Shown piece by piece: positions 18,647-28,540 of a stretch of 64,000 bases of DNA. Position numbers and translations under genes: made by a program. Each line of letters starts with the position of its first letter. Positions within the stretch are counted from its first letter, which is position 1. The notes below the pieces were generated by a model, which worked only from the letters and a program-made list of their open reading frames with translations, was not told the origin of the DNA and did not search any database. The stretch comes from Flavimaricola sp. (lineage in GTDB: Bacteria; Pseudomonadota; Alphaproteobacteria; Rhodobacterales; Rhodobacteraceae): the NCBI GenBank assembly GCA_029255105.1, contig JAQWWH010000054.1:1-64000 (forward strand), given 5' to 3'.

Positions 18647-19809
18647 GCCAAAAGACTTTCCAGCAGCCTCGCCATGAAAGCCTCGCCCGCCTCGAACTGC
18701 GCGATGCTGATGTATTCGTCAGCCTGATGGGCCTGAGCGATGTCACCGGGACCACAGATCGCGGCCGAAAACCCGCGCTGCTGGAATTGCCCGGCCTCGG
18801 TGCCATAACTGACCACATGGGCGCCATTGTCACCGGTCAACTGCCGCAACAACCGCTCGGCTGCGCCGTCGGCCTCGGGCACCAGCGGTGGCACACCGGC
18901 CCAGCGGTGGTAGCTGATCCCAGCCTCGGGGCGGACGGCCTGCATTTCGGTATTCAGTCTGGCAACCTCGGCCTCGAAGCGGGCCTGCCAGCCGGAGGGG
19001 GTTTCACCGGGCAGGACCCGGATTTCCAGCGCCATATGGCAATCGCCTGCGGTGATGTTCTTGGCCGTGCCACCGGCAATCTTGCCAATGTGGACGGTGG
19101 TCCAGGGCGGATCAAAGGCCGCACCTGCGGGGCCTGGCACCTTTGCCCGGTTCTCGGCGTTGCAAGCGGTTGCCCATTGGATCAGCTTGGCCGCCTCCAT
19201 GATCGCGCTGACGCCCTGATGCATGAGCGAGGAATGCACTTCATAGCCCTTGGCATGGACGTCGTAGCCAGTGCTGCCCTTGTGGCCGGTCACTACCTTC
19301 ATCATCGACGGCTCGCCCACGATGACCAGATCGGCCTTGGGCAGGCCATTGGCGAGCATGTGGTCGATCATCGGAGGGGCGCCAAGGCACCCGACCTCTT
19401 CGTCATAGCTGAGCGCCAGTTGCAGCGGGCGGGTCAGTGCCCTGCCCCGTGCCTCAACCATCGCGGCGATGGCCAGAGCGTCAAAACCCTTCATGTCACA
19501 GGCGCCCCGGCCATAAAGCCGTCCGTCCCGTTCGGTCACGCAAAAAGGGTCACTGGACCAGTTCTGCCCCTCGACAGGGACGACATCGGTATGGCCAGAC
19601 AGAATGATCCCGCCCGGCAGATCAGGACCGACCTGAGCATAAAGGGCGGCCTTGATTCCATCGTCATTTGGAACCCGGACGGAGGTGATGCCGTGATCCG
19701 ACAGGTATCCTTGGACAAAGTCGATCAGGTCCAGGTTGCTGTCCCGGCTGACCGTAGGAAAGGCGACAAGGCGGTCCATCAGGGCGCGGGCGGACAGGAT
19801 TTGGGGCAT
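18643..19809 (-). CDS. argE: Acetylornithine deacetylase-like M20 peptidase
   Basis: A 388-residue M20A metallohydrolase. The metal site is seen in LSGHTDVVPVEG, GRGACDMKGFDA, and the catalytic Glu pair in SYDEEVGCLGAP; VIVGEPSMMKVV follows. ArgE removes acetyl from N-acetylornithine in arginine synthesis, but because this gene is coupled to an FAD oxidase and lies beside another M20 enzyme it may serve catabolism instead. The start at 19809 is preceded by GGAGG at a good distance. Confidence 0.85.
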   Translation of the reverse strand: MPQILSARALMDRLVAFPTVSRDSNLDLIDFVQGYLSDHGITSVRVPNDDGIKAALYAQVGPDLPGGIILSGHTDVVPVEGQNWSSDPFCVTERDGRLYGRGACDMKGFDALAIAAMVEARGRALTRPLQLALSYDEEVGCLGAPPMIDHMLANGLPKADLVIVGEPSMMKVVTGHKGSTGYDVHAKGYEVHSSLMHQGVSAIMEAAKLIQWATACNAENRAKVPGPAGAAFDPPWTTVHIGKIAGGTAKNITAGDCHMALEIRVLPGETPSGWQARFEAEVARLNTEMQAVRPEAGISYHRWAGVPPLVPEADGAAERLLRQLTGDNGAHVVSYGTEAGQFQQRGFSAAICGPGDIAQAHQADEYISIAQFEAGEAFMARLLESLLA

Positions 19810-19870
19810 GGAGGTCTCCGGCAGGACGCCCCATTACGCTAGTGCAGCATTCCGGCGGGCAACAGCCCCT

Positions 19871-20686
19871 TTACTCGCGCCAGTACTTGGCCACCCAGGG
19901 TGTGGGCCGGATATAATGTCGCAGATAGGTCAAAGGCGACTTGGGTCGGCCCTTGCGGAACAATCCGGCGAGATGCGCCAACGGCGTGTTTTGTGGGATC
20001 ATGTCGCCATAGCGGCCCTCGATGGCGTGATAGGGCTCAAGATCGCCGGGAAAGATCACGATACGGGCGTCGGCGGGCAACCGCGGGGCCAGAACGTAGT
20101 TCAGGGGGAATGGCCAGCGGCAGTGACGCCGGAAGTGTCGCACCCAACCGCTGGGAAAGAACTTGATCCCCCCCGGGGCATTGCGGGTCACGTAGCGCTG
20201 TTCAAACCGGTAGGTGTCAGCCACGCCCTGCGGATCGGCGGCGAACTTTTCCTGCAACGGCAGCAAAGCCCCCACCGGAAAACGGAACACCGAGGTCTGG
20301 CCCATCTTCTCAAGCGGAGTGCTGGGGTTGCGCGACAGGATGACGTCTTCCGGCCCACCCTGGCTGAAAAAGCCGTCGAGGCTGCCGGTCACCACAAGGT
20401 CAAGGTCCATGAAAAGGACCGGCCCCTTCAGACTGCCAAGCGTTGGCCCCCAAAGGCGGGACTTAGGCCAGATACCCAAGGTGTTGGTCGGCCATTCAAC
20501 CTCAAAATCGGGCAGATCCTCGCACAGAACCTCGGGCCGGATACCGGTCCGATTGTCGGTAAAGCAAGTAAAGGTGAAGGGCGGCGTGATGTTGCGCGAC
20601 ACCATTCCGTAAAGCCGGTTGATATAGGTCGGCCCGTACTTGGTGCCCCAGTTGATGCAGATCACCTGCTTTGGAATATCTGACAT
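19871..20686 (-). CDS. Glycosyltransferase-like protein with a DLD motif
   Basis: A 271-residue protein beginning KQVICINWGTKYGPTYINRL, with a central PVLFMDLDLVVTGSLDGFF. The DLD motif followed by a small hydrophobic strand is like the metal-binding DxD of retaining GT-A enzymes (for example family 8). The C-terminal half is rich in Arg, Trp and Pro (LTYLRHYIRPTPWV). No membrane segment is evident. The donor and acceptor are unknown, although a capsule or surface polysaccharide role is plausible. It is flanked by argE and a DUF3422 gene on the same strand without tight spacing. Confidence 0.65.
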   Translation of the reverse strand: MSDIPKQVICINWGTKYGPTYINRLYGMVSRNITPPFTFTCFTDNRTGIRPEVLCEDLPDFEVEWPTNTLGIWPKSRLWGPTLGSLKGPVLFMDLDLVVTGSLDGFFSQGGPEDVILSRNPSTPLEKMGQTSVFRFPVGALLPLQEKFAADPQGVADTYRFEQRYVTRNAPGGIKFFPSGWVRHFRRHCRWPFPLNYVLAPRLPADARIVIFPGDLEPYHAIEGRYGDMIPQNTPLAHLAGLFRKGRPKSPLTYLRHYIRPTPWVAKYWRE

Positions 20687-20783
20687 CGGTCGGCCCCTTG
20701 ATCGGTTCGGCCCCGCGATACCGCAGTTGCAGGCACAGGGAAAGGCGGCAGACGGGCGAGGTCGCCCCCTGTTCCGGCTGCCC

Positions 20784-22064
20784 CTATTCCATCGCCTTGC
20801 GAATGCGGTGGACCATCCACCAGACCGCCAGAATTACGAGCGGTGTGGCCACAGCCGTCAGCACCGGCTTGCCGATATGCAGAGCATATTCAAGCGGGGC
20901 CGCCACATAGAGGACGAGGTTGACGGCATAGTAGCTGATCGCAACCACCGATAGTCCTTCGACGGTGCGCTGCAGGCGCAGTTGCAGGTCTGCCCGACGA
21001 TCCAGGCTGCCCAGGATCTCCTGGTTCTGAGCGGACCGTTCGACATCGACACGGGTTCGCAGCAGCTCGGCGGCCCGGACCGCGCGGGCCGACATGGCGT
21101 GCAGACGGGCTTCTGTCGATTTGACCGTCCGCATGGCGGGGTCAAAGCGGCGCATCATGAATTCGGCAAAGGTCTGGCGACCCCCGAACCGCTCTTCGCG
21201 CAGGATCTCGATCCGCTGGTTGACGATAGTCTCATAGGCCCCCGTCGCGCCGAAACGAAAGCTCGATTCAGCAACCGTGTTCTCAAGCTCGGCCGAGATC
21301 GTCAGAAGCGATTGCAGCGTCGCGGCCGGATCGGTCATCGGACCGCACATGTCCTTGACCAAGGCCGCCAGGTTGACGTCCATCGCTGCCATGCGTGGAT
21401 TTAGTTCGCGGGCGCGGGCAAGGCCCAGCATCGACATCGATTTGTAGGTTTCTATCTCACACAGGCGCTGCACCACGCGCCCGATGCGGCGGTCGCCCGT
21501 GGTCGGGCGGGCAAAGACGGCAAAGCGCAGATGACCCGTCGAATCGATGCGGAAATCGGCACCGATGATCAGGTCCCCATCCAGCACCCGGCTGATGGCA
21601 AGGCTTTCTGGGACAAACCATTGCTCCATCTTTTCCTTGATGCCGTCGTCTGTCTCCGCCTGTTCGATGCGGATCAGGGCCGAAGTGATCCGGGTGCCCG
21701 GAGCCTCGGCAAGCCAGTCTTCGGGAAAGACTGCAAAGGTGGCCGCATCGAACGGGTTTTGGGCCACACCCTCGCCAAAGATGGTGTAGGTCACAAATTC
21801 GGTATGGCTCTCCCATTTCAGCTGATGCCGACCGATCTGGCCCGAGTAATGGGTCGCGCCGGGTTGCGGGTGCTGGGCCCCGAAACGGTCGAGCAAGCGG
21901 ATCAGATGGGCCCGGTCCAGTTCCCTGTCTCGGCCCGCCGCGTTCTCGGCAGGCTTGAGCGCAAGATAGGCCGCCCGCGCTGGCGCCTTGAGCGACGGAA
22001 ACGGTCGGGCGTGCAATTCGTTGGCAAGCGCATAGCGCAGGGGATGGTCGGTTATAGGGCTCAT
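20784..22064 (-). CDS. DUF3422 family membrane protein
   Basis: A 426-residue protein matching the DUF3422 family by its start (DHPLRYALANELHARPFPSL) and the segment TEFVTYTIFG. A long, probably coiled-coil middle (Glu/Arg-rich heptads in the region after about residue 290) leads to two C-terminal hydrophobic segments, AISYYAVNLVLYVAAPLEYA and a shorter LVILAVWWMVH, so the large N-terminal part should lie on one side of the inner membrane. Its function is unknown. It is monocistronic as far as spacing shows. Confidence 0.85.
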   Translation of the reverse strand: MSPITDHPLRYALANELHARPFPSLKAPARAAYLALKPAENAAGRDRELDRAHLIRLLDRFGAQHPQPGATHYSGQIGRHQLKWESHTEFVTYTIFGEGVAQNPFDAATFAVFPEDWLAEAPGTRITSALIRIEQAETDDGIKEKMEQWFVPESLAISRVLDGDLIIGADFRIDSTGHLRFAVFARPTTGDRRIGRVVQRLCEIETYKSMSMLGLARARELNPRMAAMDVNLAALVKDMCGPMTDPAATLQSLLTISAELENTVAESSFRFGATGAYETIVNQRIEILREERFGGRQTFAEFMMRRFDPAMRTVKSTEARLHAMSARAVRAAELLRTRVDVERSAQNQEILGSLDRRADLQLRLQRTVEGLSVVAISYYAVNLVLYVAAPLEYALHIGKPVLTAVATPLVILAVWWMVHRIRKAME

Positions 22065-22156
22065 CTCGGGGGGACCTCAGCGCTGTATCTTGTGCGCAAA
22101 CTAATGGTCTTTGCCCGGCTGTAAACAGAAGAAACGTCGATTTTTGAAATGCTTAG

Positions 22157-22183
22157 CGGCGCACGACGGTATACCGTGCGCCG
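22157..22183. terminator. Hairpin past the decarboxylase stop
   Basis: A perfect 9-bp stem, CGGCGCACG (22157-22165) and CGTGCGCCG (22175-22183), encloses a 9-nt loop, 20 bp beyond the stop of the ornithine decarboxylase gene. On the minus strand it is followed by CTAAGCATTTC rather than a clean T run, so it is a weak or Rho-assisted terminator at best. Confidence 0.45.
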
Positions 22184-22202
22184 TATGAGGGCAGGCATTG
22201 GC

Positions 22203-23372
22203 CTAGATCACCACGACGGCCAGTGGTGGGAAGCCATTGAAACAGACCGAGGAATAGGTCGAAGTATAGGCTCCGGTGTTGCGGATAACGATCTTGTCGC
22301 CAGACTTCAGCGTCAAAGGCAGATGCATCGGGCGTTTCTCATAAAGCACATCGGCGCTATCGCAAGAGGGGCCCGCCATGATGCAGGGGCCGGTCGGATC
22401 GCTGTCGCGAGCGGTCTGAAACTCATAGCGGATCGCTTCGCCCTCGGTCTCGGCCAGGCCCGAAAAGCGGCCGATCGACAGATAGACCCAGCGGTGCATG
22501 TCCCGGTCGGACTTGCGGCTGACCAGCATCACCTCGGCCACGATGGCACCAGCCTCGGCCACAAGGCCGCGGCCCGGCTCTGCCATGATCTGGGGAATGT
22601 CGCCGAAATGCTCTTGCAGCTGCGCCATCACCCGCGCGGCATAAGAGGTCGGTGCTTCGATCGCTTCGCCATAAAAGGCCGGGAAACCCCCACCGATATT
22701 GAGAAGGGTCAGCGCATGCCCCGCCTCGCGGGCGGCATGCCATGTCTTGGCAAGCTCGGCCAGGGTCGGGCCCCACATGTCGGCGCGGCGGGTCTGCGAA
22801 CCGACGTGGAAGGAAAAGCCGACGGGTGTCAGGCCAAGCTCTTTGGCGTAGTCCAGCAGGCGCAGCGCGGTGTCCTGATCGCAGCCGAACTTGCGGCTTA
22901 GCGGCCAATCGGCCTGAGACAGTTCGACGATCAGGCGGATGTAGACACTTGCACCTGGCGCATGTTCGGCGATCTTTTCCAGCTCTTCCTCGGCATCGGC
23001 TGAGAACAGGGTGATCCCGGCATGCCAGGCAAAGGCGATGTCCGACGCCCGCTTGACCGTGTTGCCAAAGGAAATCGTCTCAGGCCGGGCGCCAAGGGAC
23101 AGGCACAACTCGATCTCGCCCCGAGAGGCGGCATCGAAATGCGAGCCAAGGGCGACCAACCGCTCAAGGATCTCACGGGCGGGGTTTGCCTTGACCGCGT
23201 AGTGGATGTCGGCATGGCCAAGGCCAGCTTTCAGCGCACCGTATTGGGTCTCCACCTGATCGACATCTATCACCAGCGTGGGCTGATCGAATTCATTGTC
23301 CGCAATGAAGGCATCCAGACGGGACGGTACAGAAGGGCGCGGCGCAGTTGCGCCGTTTACATGCAGTGTCAT
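22203..23372 (-). CDS. Ornithine/lysine-type decarboxylase, fold-type III (group IV)
   Basis: A 389-residue PLP enzyme of the alanine-racemase fold, similar to eukaryotic-type ornithine decarboxylases. It turns ornithine into putrescine (some relatives also take lysine). Evidence is the PLP lysine in IHYAVKANPA (Lys61), FHVGSQT, the glycine-rich phosphate loop NIGGGFPAFYG, AEPGRGLVA and the catalytic Cys of GPSCDSADVLYE. The start at 23372 has GGAGATG a few nt upstream. The gene has a long leader that can fold into structure (23405-23526), which suggests regulation by a riboswitch-like or leader-peptide mechanism. Confidence 0.92.
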   Translation of the reverse strand: MTLHVNGATAPRPSVPSRLDAFIADNEFDQPTLVIDVDQVETQYGALKAGLGHADIHYAVKANPAREILERLVALGSHFDAASRGEIELCLSLGARPETISFGNTVKRASDIAFAWHAGITLFSADAEEELEKIAEHAPGASVYIRLIVELSQADWPLSRKFGCDQDTALRLLDYAKELGLTPVGFSFHVGSQTRRADMWGPTLAELAKTWHAAREAGHALTLLNIGGGFPAFYGEAIEAPTSYAARVMAQLQEHFGDIPQIMAEPGRGLVAEAGAIVAEVMLVSRKSDRDMHRWVYLSIGRFSGLAETEGEAIRYEFQTARDSDPTGPCIMAGPSCDSADVLYEKRPMHLPLTLKSGDKIVIRNTGAYTSTYSSVCFNGFPPLAVVVI

Positions 23373-23404
23373 CGGTCATCTCCAGTAGACTCGGCCAGCT
23401 ATGA

Positions 23405-23526
23405 CCGCTCAGTTCCAAGGGAGACGTTACCGTCGCTGCATAAACGCGTGCCGGGTCGGGGTGTCACCCTTGATCGATGGGATCGTCCCAGCGTGGCCAG
23501 AGGCGCGTGCGTTGGCGTCTGAGCGG
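23405..23526 (-). promoter_or_regulatory. Structured 5' leader of the decarboxylase gene, possible speF motif
   Basis: On the minus strand the leader opens with CCGCTCAG (23526-23519) and closes with CTGAGCGG (23412-23405), a perfect 8-bp pairing enclosing about 106 nt. Inside it are TGGGA-CGA-TCCCA, GGGT-GAC-ACCC and GACG-GTAA-CGTC, the last with a GNRA-type loop. The known speF RNA motif (Rfam RF00518) is found upstream of alphaproteobacterial ornithine decarboxylase genes; the position fits, but the consensus was not checked. It ends about 30 nt before the ATG. Confidence 0.55.
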
Positions 23527-23630
23527 CGATTTGGGGCCAAACCGGATTCTAATCAAGAAGAAAATGCAGTCTTCCCGAAAATTGTTTTTGCGGGATGGAC
23601 TGGGGGTCCTTTCAGGCGCTAGGCAAAGAC

Positions 23631-24173
23631 ATGGCGAAAGTTATCCTCTTTAGTAAACCATTTGACGTCCTCTCGCAATTCACCGACGCGCGCAGCCCGA
23701 CGCCGCGGGCGACCCTTTCGGATTTCATAGACGTTCCGGGGGTTTACCCGGCAGGCCGTCTGGACCGGGACAGCGAAGGGCTGATGGTCCTGACCGATGA
23801 TGGCCGCCTTCAGGCCCGCATCGCCGATCCGGCCCACAAGCAGCCCAAGACCTACCTTGTGCAGGTGGAAGGTGCGCCAACCGAGGCTGATCTGGTCCCC
23901 CTGCGCCAGGGCCTGACGCTGAACGACGGGCCCACCCTGCCCGCCAGGGCGCGGCTGATCGCGCCACCTGATCTGTGGCCCCGCACCCCGCCGGTGCGCT
24001 ATCGCAAATCGGTCCCGGACACCTGGATCGAGGTTATTCTGCGCGAGGGCCGAAACCGTCAGGTCCGGCGGATGACTGCTGCCATCGGCTTTCCCACCCT
24101 GCGGCTGGTGCGCTGGCGGATCGGGGACTGGTCGCTGGACGGCATCGAACCGGGCACATGGCGCGATGCCTAA
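23631..24173 (+). CDS. rluE: Pseudouridine synthase, RsuA/RluE type
   Basis: A 180-residue pseudouridine synthase without the S4 domain, which fits the RluE-like group that modifies 23S rRNA. The catalytic aspartate is in [20 protein letters not shown], and the late motif [21 protein letters not shown] is characteristic of the RsuA family. I start at ATG 23631 (MAKVILF); the upstream extension from 23595 has no support. It is divergent from the decarboxylase gene. The rRNA target is assigned only by family. Confidence 0.85.
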   Translation: MAKVILFSKPFDVLSQFTDARSPTPRATLSDFIDVPGVYPAGRLDRDSEGLMVLTDDGRLQARIADPAHKQPKTYLVQVEGAPTEADLVPLRQGLTLNDGPTLPARARLIAPPDLWPRTPPVRYRKSVPDTWIEVILREGRNRQVRRMTAAIGFPTLRLVRWRIGDWSLDGIEPGTWRDA

Positions 24174-24268
24174 GCGGGCCGCCGCAAATGTGATTTGCCA
24201 GACTCCTGCACCGGCTTAGGATCTCCTCCAAGGCGGAACGGAAAGCCTTTGCAACAGGAGAACGCCGA

Positions 24269-25156
24269 ATGACCCGGATGACCGCCAAGGACTTCGATCA
24301 GGAGCTGCTCGAGCTCTACGACTACTATGCCCACGGCAAGATCACCAAACGTGAGTTTCTGGACCGCGCAGGCAAATTCGCCGTCGGCGGCGTCACAGCC
24401 CTTGCCCTGCTCAACATGATGTCGCCCAATTACGCGCTGGCCCAGCAGGTCAACTTCAACGATGCAGACATCCTGCCCGAATACATCATGTACCCGTCGC
24501 CCAATGGCCATGGCGAGGTGCGCGGCTATCTGGTCAAGCCCGCCAACGCGACAGGCCCCCTGCCCGCCGTGCTGGTCGTGCACGAGAACCGGGGCCTGAA
24601 CCCCTATATCGAGGATGTGGCACGCCGCCTTGCCAAGGCAGGCTTCATCGCCCTTGCCCCCGACGGCCTGACCTCGGTCGGCGGCTACCCCGGCAACGAC
24701 GCCGAGGGGCGCGAGTTGCAGTCATCGGTCGACGGCACCAAGCTGATGAACGACTTTTTCGCCGGGTTCGAATTCCTGCTTGCCCATCCCGACAGCACCG
24801 GCAAAGTAGGGGCGACGGGCTTTTGCTATGGCGGCGGCGTGGTCAATGCGATTGCCGTGGCCTACCCCGAGCTAAGCGCAGGTGTGCCCTTCTATGGGCG
24901 CCAGGCCGCTGCGGCGGATGTGCCAAAGATCGCGGCACCCCTGCTGCTGCAATACGCGGGGCTCGACGACCGGATCAACGCAGGCTGGCCCGAGATGGAG
25001 GCCGCCCTGATCGCCAATAACAAGGTGTATGAGGCCCATATCTATCCGGATGTGAACCACGGTTTTCACAACGACAGCACACCGCGCTATGATGAGGCGG
25101 CGGCAGAACTGGCTTGGGACCGCACGCTGGCGTGGTTCAACACGTACCTGGCCTGA
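24269..25156 (+). CDS. Dienelactone hydrolase family protein (YghX-like)
   Basis: A 295-residue alpha/beta hydrolase. The catalytic Cys is in [12 protein letters not shown], Asp is probably in [11 protein letters not shown] and His in [12 protein letters not shown]. The oxyanion-side [19 protein letters not shown] is typical of the family. An N-terminal region of about 60 residues contains a hydrophobic stretch ([22 protein letters not shown]) preceded by [10 protein letters not shown], so it may be an export or membrane-anchoring signal. The substrate is not known. It has AGGAGA at a good distance from ATG 24269. Confidence 0.85.
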   Translation: MTRMTAKDFDQELLELYDYYAHGKITKREFLDRAGKFAVGGVTALALLNMMSPNYALAQQVNFNDADILPEYIMYPSPNGHGEVRGYLVKPANATGPLPAVLVVHENRGLNPYIEDVARRLAKAGFIALAPDGLTSVGGYPGNDAEGRELQSSVDGTKLMNDFFAGFEFLLAHPDSTGKVGATGFCYGGGVVNAIAVAYPELSAGVPFYGRQAAAADVPKIAAPLLLQYAGLDDRINAGWPEMEAALIANNKVYEAHIYPDVNHGFHNDSTPRYDEAAAELAWDRTLAWFNTYLA

Positions 25157-25314
25157 CCCTCCGGCCTGGCAGCCCTGAATCGCCATAGTTGCCACGCCCT
25201 TGGCCCCGAAAGGAGCTGCCAGCCCGTGAGTGAGGGCCCATGGCAGACCCTGACGTTCGGATTGGGTTTCTCATCGTTGTCCCGAAGAAGGCTCCAAGGG
25301 GGGCCAATGACGAA

Positions 25315-25347
25315 GGGCCCGGCGTTTCCGCCGGGCCCCTTTTTTTG
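25315..25347 (+). terminator. Rho-independent terminator after the hydrolase gene
   Basis: A 10-bp perfect stem, GGGCCCGGCG (25315-25324) and CGCCGGGCCC (25329-25338), with a TTTC loop, is followed by CTTTTTTT. The T run lies on the plus strand, so it ends the dienelactone hydrolase transcript. It also stands between the convergent hydrolase and pntB genes, and may stop pntB transcripts less efficiently. Confidence 0.9.
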
Positions 25348-25368
25348 CGGCGATTGAGTGCCGACTGA

Positions 25369-26808
25369 TCAGTTGATCTTGGGCAGCAACTCGTCCAGCG
25401 ACTTCTTGGCGTCACCGTAGAACATGCGTGTGTTCTCTTTGAAGAACAGCGGGTTCTCGATGCCCGAATAGCCAGTGCCCTGCCCACGCTTGGACACAAA
25501 GACCTGCTTGGCCTTCCAGCACTCAAGCACCGGCATGCCAGCGATGGGGCTGTTGGGATCGTCCTGTGCGGCGGGGTTCACGATATCGTTCGACCCGATG
25601 ACGATCGCCACGTCGGTCTTGGGGAAGTCCTCGTTGATCTCGTCCATTTCCAGCACGATGTCATAGGGCACCTTGGCCTCGGCCAGCAGCACGTTCATGT
25701 GGCCGGGCAGACGACCGGCGACCGGGTGGATCGCAAAGCGAACCTCCTTGCCGGCGGCACGCAGTTTGCGGGTCAGTTCGGCAACGGCCGACTGGGCCTG
25801 TGCGACGGCCATGCCATAGCCCGGGATGATGATGACGCTGTCGGCCTCGTTCAGCGCGGTGGCGACACCGTCGCTGTCGATGGCGATCTGCTCACCGTCG
25901 ATGGCCATCTGTTCGCCCGCCGGGCCGCCAAAGCCGCCCAGAATGACGCTCACAAAGGACCGGTTCATCGCCTTACACATGATGTAGGACAGGATCGCAC
26001 CGGACGAGCCGACAAGCGCACCGACCACGATCAGAAGATCGTTGCCAAGGCTGAAACCAATCGCCGCCGCAGCCCAGCCCGAATAGCTGTTCAGCATGGA
26101 CACGACGACCGGCATGTCAGCCCCGCCGATGCCCATGATGAGGTGGTAGCCGATAAAGAGGGCGGCCAGCGTCATCAGGAACAGCGGGAAGAAACCGCCA
26201 GAGTTGAAGTACCAGATCAGGCAAACGAGAGAGAGAGCCGCCGCACCGGCATTCAGCATATGCCCGCCGGGCAGCTTCTTTGCGGCCGAATTCACCCGGC
26301 CTGCTAGCTTGCCATAGGCAATGACGGAACCGGTGAAGGTCACCGCACCGATGAAGATGCCAAGGAACAATTCAACGCGCAGGATGTTCAGCTCGACCGC
26401 CGACTTCTTGGCGATCAGCGCGCCGAAGGTGGCGAATTCCGACCCGTCAAAGCCAGAGGCCATGAGGGAAGTGACCCTCACTATCTCAAAATGTGCAATC
26501 AGACCGACGAGGACGGCGGCCAGACCGACAAGGCTGTGCATCGCGGCCACCAGCTCTGGCATCTGGGTCATCTGCACCCGTGTTGCCAGGATATAACCGA
26601 TCACCCCGCCGCCGCCGATCAGGATGATCGACAAAAGCCACAGGCCCGAGCCCGGGCCGATCAGCGTCGCCGCGACGGCAAGCGCCATGCCGGCAATGCC
26701 GTACCATACAGCGCGCTTGGCGCTTTCCTGTCCCGACAAACCGCCAAGCGACAGGATGAACAGGATGGCCGCAACGACATAAGCCGCTGCTGTAAAACCG
26801 AATTCCAT
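25369..26808 (-). CDS. pntB: NAD(P) transhydrogenase subunit beta
   Basis: The membrane subunit of the proton-translocating transhydrogenase, which makes NADPH from NADH using the proton gradient. It has 479 residues with around nine N-terminal transmembrane helices, and the C-terminal NADP-binding domain III shows [37 protein letters not shown] and the family end [18 protein letters not shown]. It lies 13 bp after pntA and is certainly cotranscribed. Confidence 0.97.
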   Translation of the reverse strand: MEFGFTAAAYVVAAILFILSLGGLSGQESAKRAVWYGIAGMALAVAATLIGPGSGLWLLSIILIGGGGVIGYILATRVQMTQMPELVAAMHSLVGLAAVLVGLIAHFEIVRVTSLMASGFDGSEFATFGALIAKKSAVELNILRVELFLGIFIGAVTFTGSVIAYGKLAGRVNSAAKKLPGGHMLNAGAAALSLVCLIWYFNSGGFFPLFLMTLAALFIGYHLIMGIGGADMPVVVSMLNSYSGWAAAAIGFSLGNDLLIVVGALVGSSGAILSYIMCKAMNRSFVSVILGGFGGPAGEQMAIDGEQIAIDSDGVATALNEADSVIIIPGYGMAVAQAQSAVAELTRKLRAAGKEVRFAIHPVAGRLPGHMNVLLAEAKVPYDIVLEMDEINEDFPKTDVAIVIGSNDIVNPAAQDDPNSPIAGMPVLECWKAKQVFVSKRGQGTGYSGIENPLFFKENTRMFYGDAKKSLDELLPKIN

Positions 26809-26821
26809 AATCCGAACTCCC

Positions 26822-28399
26822 TTACGACTTTTGGAACATGGCGAGCATGCGCCGTGTCACGAGGAAGCCGCCGAAAATGTTGATGCCCGTCATGAAGACC
26901 GCGAGGGCCGCCAGGATGACCACAAGTACAGAGCCCGATCCGATCTGGGTCAAAGCCCCCAGAATGATGATCGAGGAGATGGCGTTGGTCACGGCCATGA
27001 GGGGCGTGTGCAGCGAATGCGCGACCCCCCAGATAACCTGAAAGCCGACGAAAACCGCCAGAACGAACACGATAAAGTGCTGCATAAAGCTGGCCGGTGC
27101 GACCAAACCTACGGCCAAAAGCAGGACCGCGCCGACGACTAGAAGGGCCACCTGATTGCGGGTTTCGGTCTTGAAGGCGGCGACTTCCATCGCGCGCTTT
27201 TCTTCGGCGGTCAGTTCCTTGGGCTTGTCCTTCTTGGGGGCGGCCGCGATGGCCTGCACCTTTGGCGGCGGCGGCGGGAAGGTGATCTCGTTCTTGTAGG
27301 TGGCTGTCGCCCCCCGGATCACGTCGTCTTCCATGTTGTGGTTGACGACGCCGTCCTTGCCCGGTGTCAAATCCGCCATCATGTGACGGATGTTGTTGGA
27401 GTACAGGGTCGAGGCCTGTGCCGCCATCCGGCTGGGGAAGTCGGTATAACCGATGATGGTCACACCGTTATCGGTCACAACCTTTTCGTCCATGACGGTC
27501 AGATCGCAGTTGCCACCGCGTTCCGCCGCGAGGTCGATCACGACCGAACCGGGCTTCATCGCTTCGACCATATCCTTGGTCCAAAGCTTGGGTGCCGGGC
27601 GACCGGGGATCAGGGCCGTGGTGATGACGATGTCCATGTCCGGCGCGATTTCGCGAAACTTGGCAAGCTGCTTGGCCTGAAACTCGGGCGACGAGGGTGG
27701 GGCATAGCCGCCGGTTGCCGCGCCATCAGGCAATTCGCTGGCGTCGAATTCAAGGAACACGAACTCAGCACCCATCGATTCAATCTGCTCGGCCACTTCG
27801 GGGCGCACATCGAAGGCGTAGGTGATTGCACCCAGCGAGGTCGAGGTGCCGATAGCGGCAAGGCCTGCGACGCCTGCGCCGACAACCAGCACCTTGGCCG
27901 GGGGCACCTTGCCTGCAGCGGTAACCTGACCGGTGAAGAAGCGGCCAAAGTTGTTGCCTGCCTCGATCACGGCGCGGTAGCCCGCGATATTGGCCATAGA
28001 CGACAGGGCGTCCATCTTCTGGGCCCGGCTGATGCGGGGCACCATGTCCATGGCGATGACCGCGGCGCCCTTGCTGGCGGCAAGCTTCATCAGCTCTTCG
28101 TTCTGGCCCGGCCAGAAGAAGGAGATGAGGGTTTGACCGTCCTGCAATCGTTTGGCTTCCGTCTCGGACGGCGGCCGGACCTTGACGACGACCTCAGCGG
28201 CCTTCCACAGGGCGGCTGCGGTCTTGACGACCTCAACACCGGCCTCCTTGTAAGCCGCGTCCGAGAAACCGGCCAGTTGCCCGGCCCCACTCTCGATGAC
28301 GCAGGTATGCCCAAGCTTTTGCAGCTCCAGCGCCGAAGCGGGCGTCATCGCAACCCGGGCTTCGCCCTCAAAAATCTCTTTCGGTGCACCAATCTTCAC
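26822..28399 (-). CDS. pntA: NAD(P) transhydrogenase subunit alpha
   Basis: The NAD-binding subunit of the transhydrogenase (525 residues). Domain I is cytoplasmic, with [20 protein letters not shown] at the start, and [20 protein letters not shown] as dinucleotide fold. The last roughly 120 residues hold four transmembrane helices, so the two parts that some alphaproteobacteria encode as separate PntAA and PntAB are fused here. I start at the GTG at 28399, with GAGGGGG 8-10 nt before it; the longer frame to 28468 lies across the promoter. A consensus TATAAT box and a LacI-like operator palindrome are upstream. Confidence 0.95.
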   Translation of the reverse strand: MKIGAPKEIFEGEARVAMTPASALELQKLGHTCVIESGAGQLAGFSDAAYKEAGVEVVKTAAALWKAAEVVVKVRPPSETEAKRLQDGQTLISFFWPGQNEELMKLAASKGAAVIAMDMVPRISRAQKMDALSSMANIAGYRAVIEAGNNFGRFFTGQVTAAGKVPPAKVLVVGAGVAGLAAIGTSTSLGAITYAFDVRPEVAEQIESMGAEFVFLEFDASELPDGAATGGYAPPSSPEFQAKQLAKFREIAPDMDIVITTALIPGRPAPKLWTKDMVEAMKPGSVVIDLAAERGGNCDLTVMDEKVVTDNGVTIIGYTDFPSRMAAQASTLYSNNIRHMMADLTPGKDGVVNHNMEDDVIRGATATYKNEITFPPPPPKVQAIAAAPKKDKPKELTAEEKRAMEVAAFKTETRNQVALLVVGAVLLLAVGLVAPASFMQHFIVFVLAVFVGFQVIWGVAHSLHTPLMAVTNAISSIIILGALTQIGSGSVLVVILAALAVFMTGINIFGGFLVTRRMLAMFQKS

Positions 28400-28436
28400 G
28401 GGCAATTCCCCCTCGCAAGCCATCCGTTCAGGATGC

Positions 28437-28464
28437 ATTATAGCGCGCAAGATAATTTCACAAG
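28437..28464 (-). promoter_or_regulatory. Probable pntAB promoter
   Basis: On the minus strand a perfect -10 box TATAAT (28442-28437) is preceded 15-16 bp upstream by CTTGTGA, a rough -35 (TTGTGA at 28463-28458). The start of transcription would be near 28430, about 30 nt before the GTG start. The spacing is a little short for a sigma-70 promoter, so an activator may help. Confidence 0.55.
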
Positions 28465-28487
28465 GCAAGCATGGGGCGGTTCATGCA

Positions 28488-28501
28488 TGTGAGCGCTCAC
28501 A
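28488..28501. promoter_or_regulatory. LacI-type operator-like palindrome TGTGAGCGCTCACA
   Basis: This is a perfect 14-bp inverted repeat with the central CG of LacI-family operators, and it equals the core of the idealised symmetric lac operator. It is about 60 bp upstream of the inferred pntAB start point, and about 40 bp past the stop of the broken methyltransferase gene. No LacI-type regulator is in this window, so which protein binds it is unknown. Confidence 0.5.
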
Positions 28502-28540
28502 GTTTCTGTGCGCTGATGCCCTAACGTCACCCTGACCGGA

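Noticed and set aside
23430-23446. A four-codon upstream frame (ATG CAG CGA CGG TAA, minus strand) in the decarboxylase leader
   Set aside because: It has no ribosome-binding site, and very short frames arise by chance. It overlaps the GNRA hairpin, which explains the sequence better.
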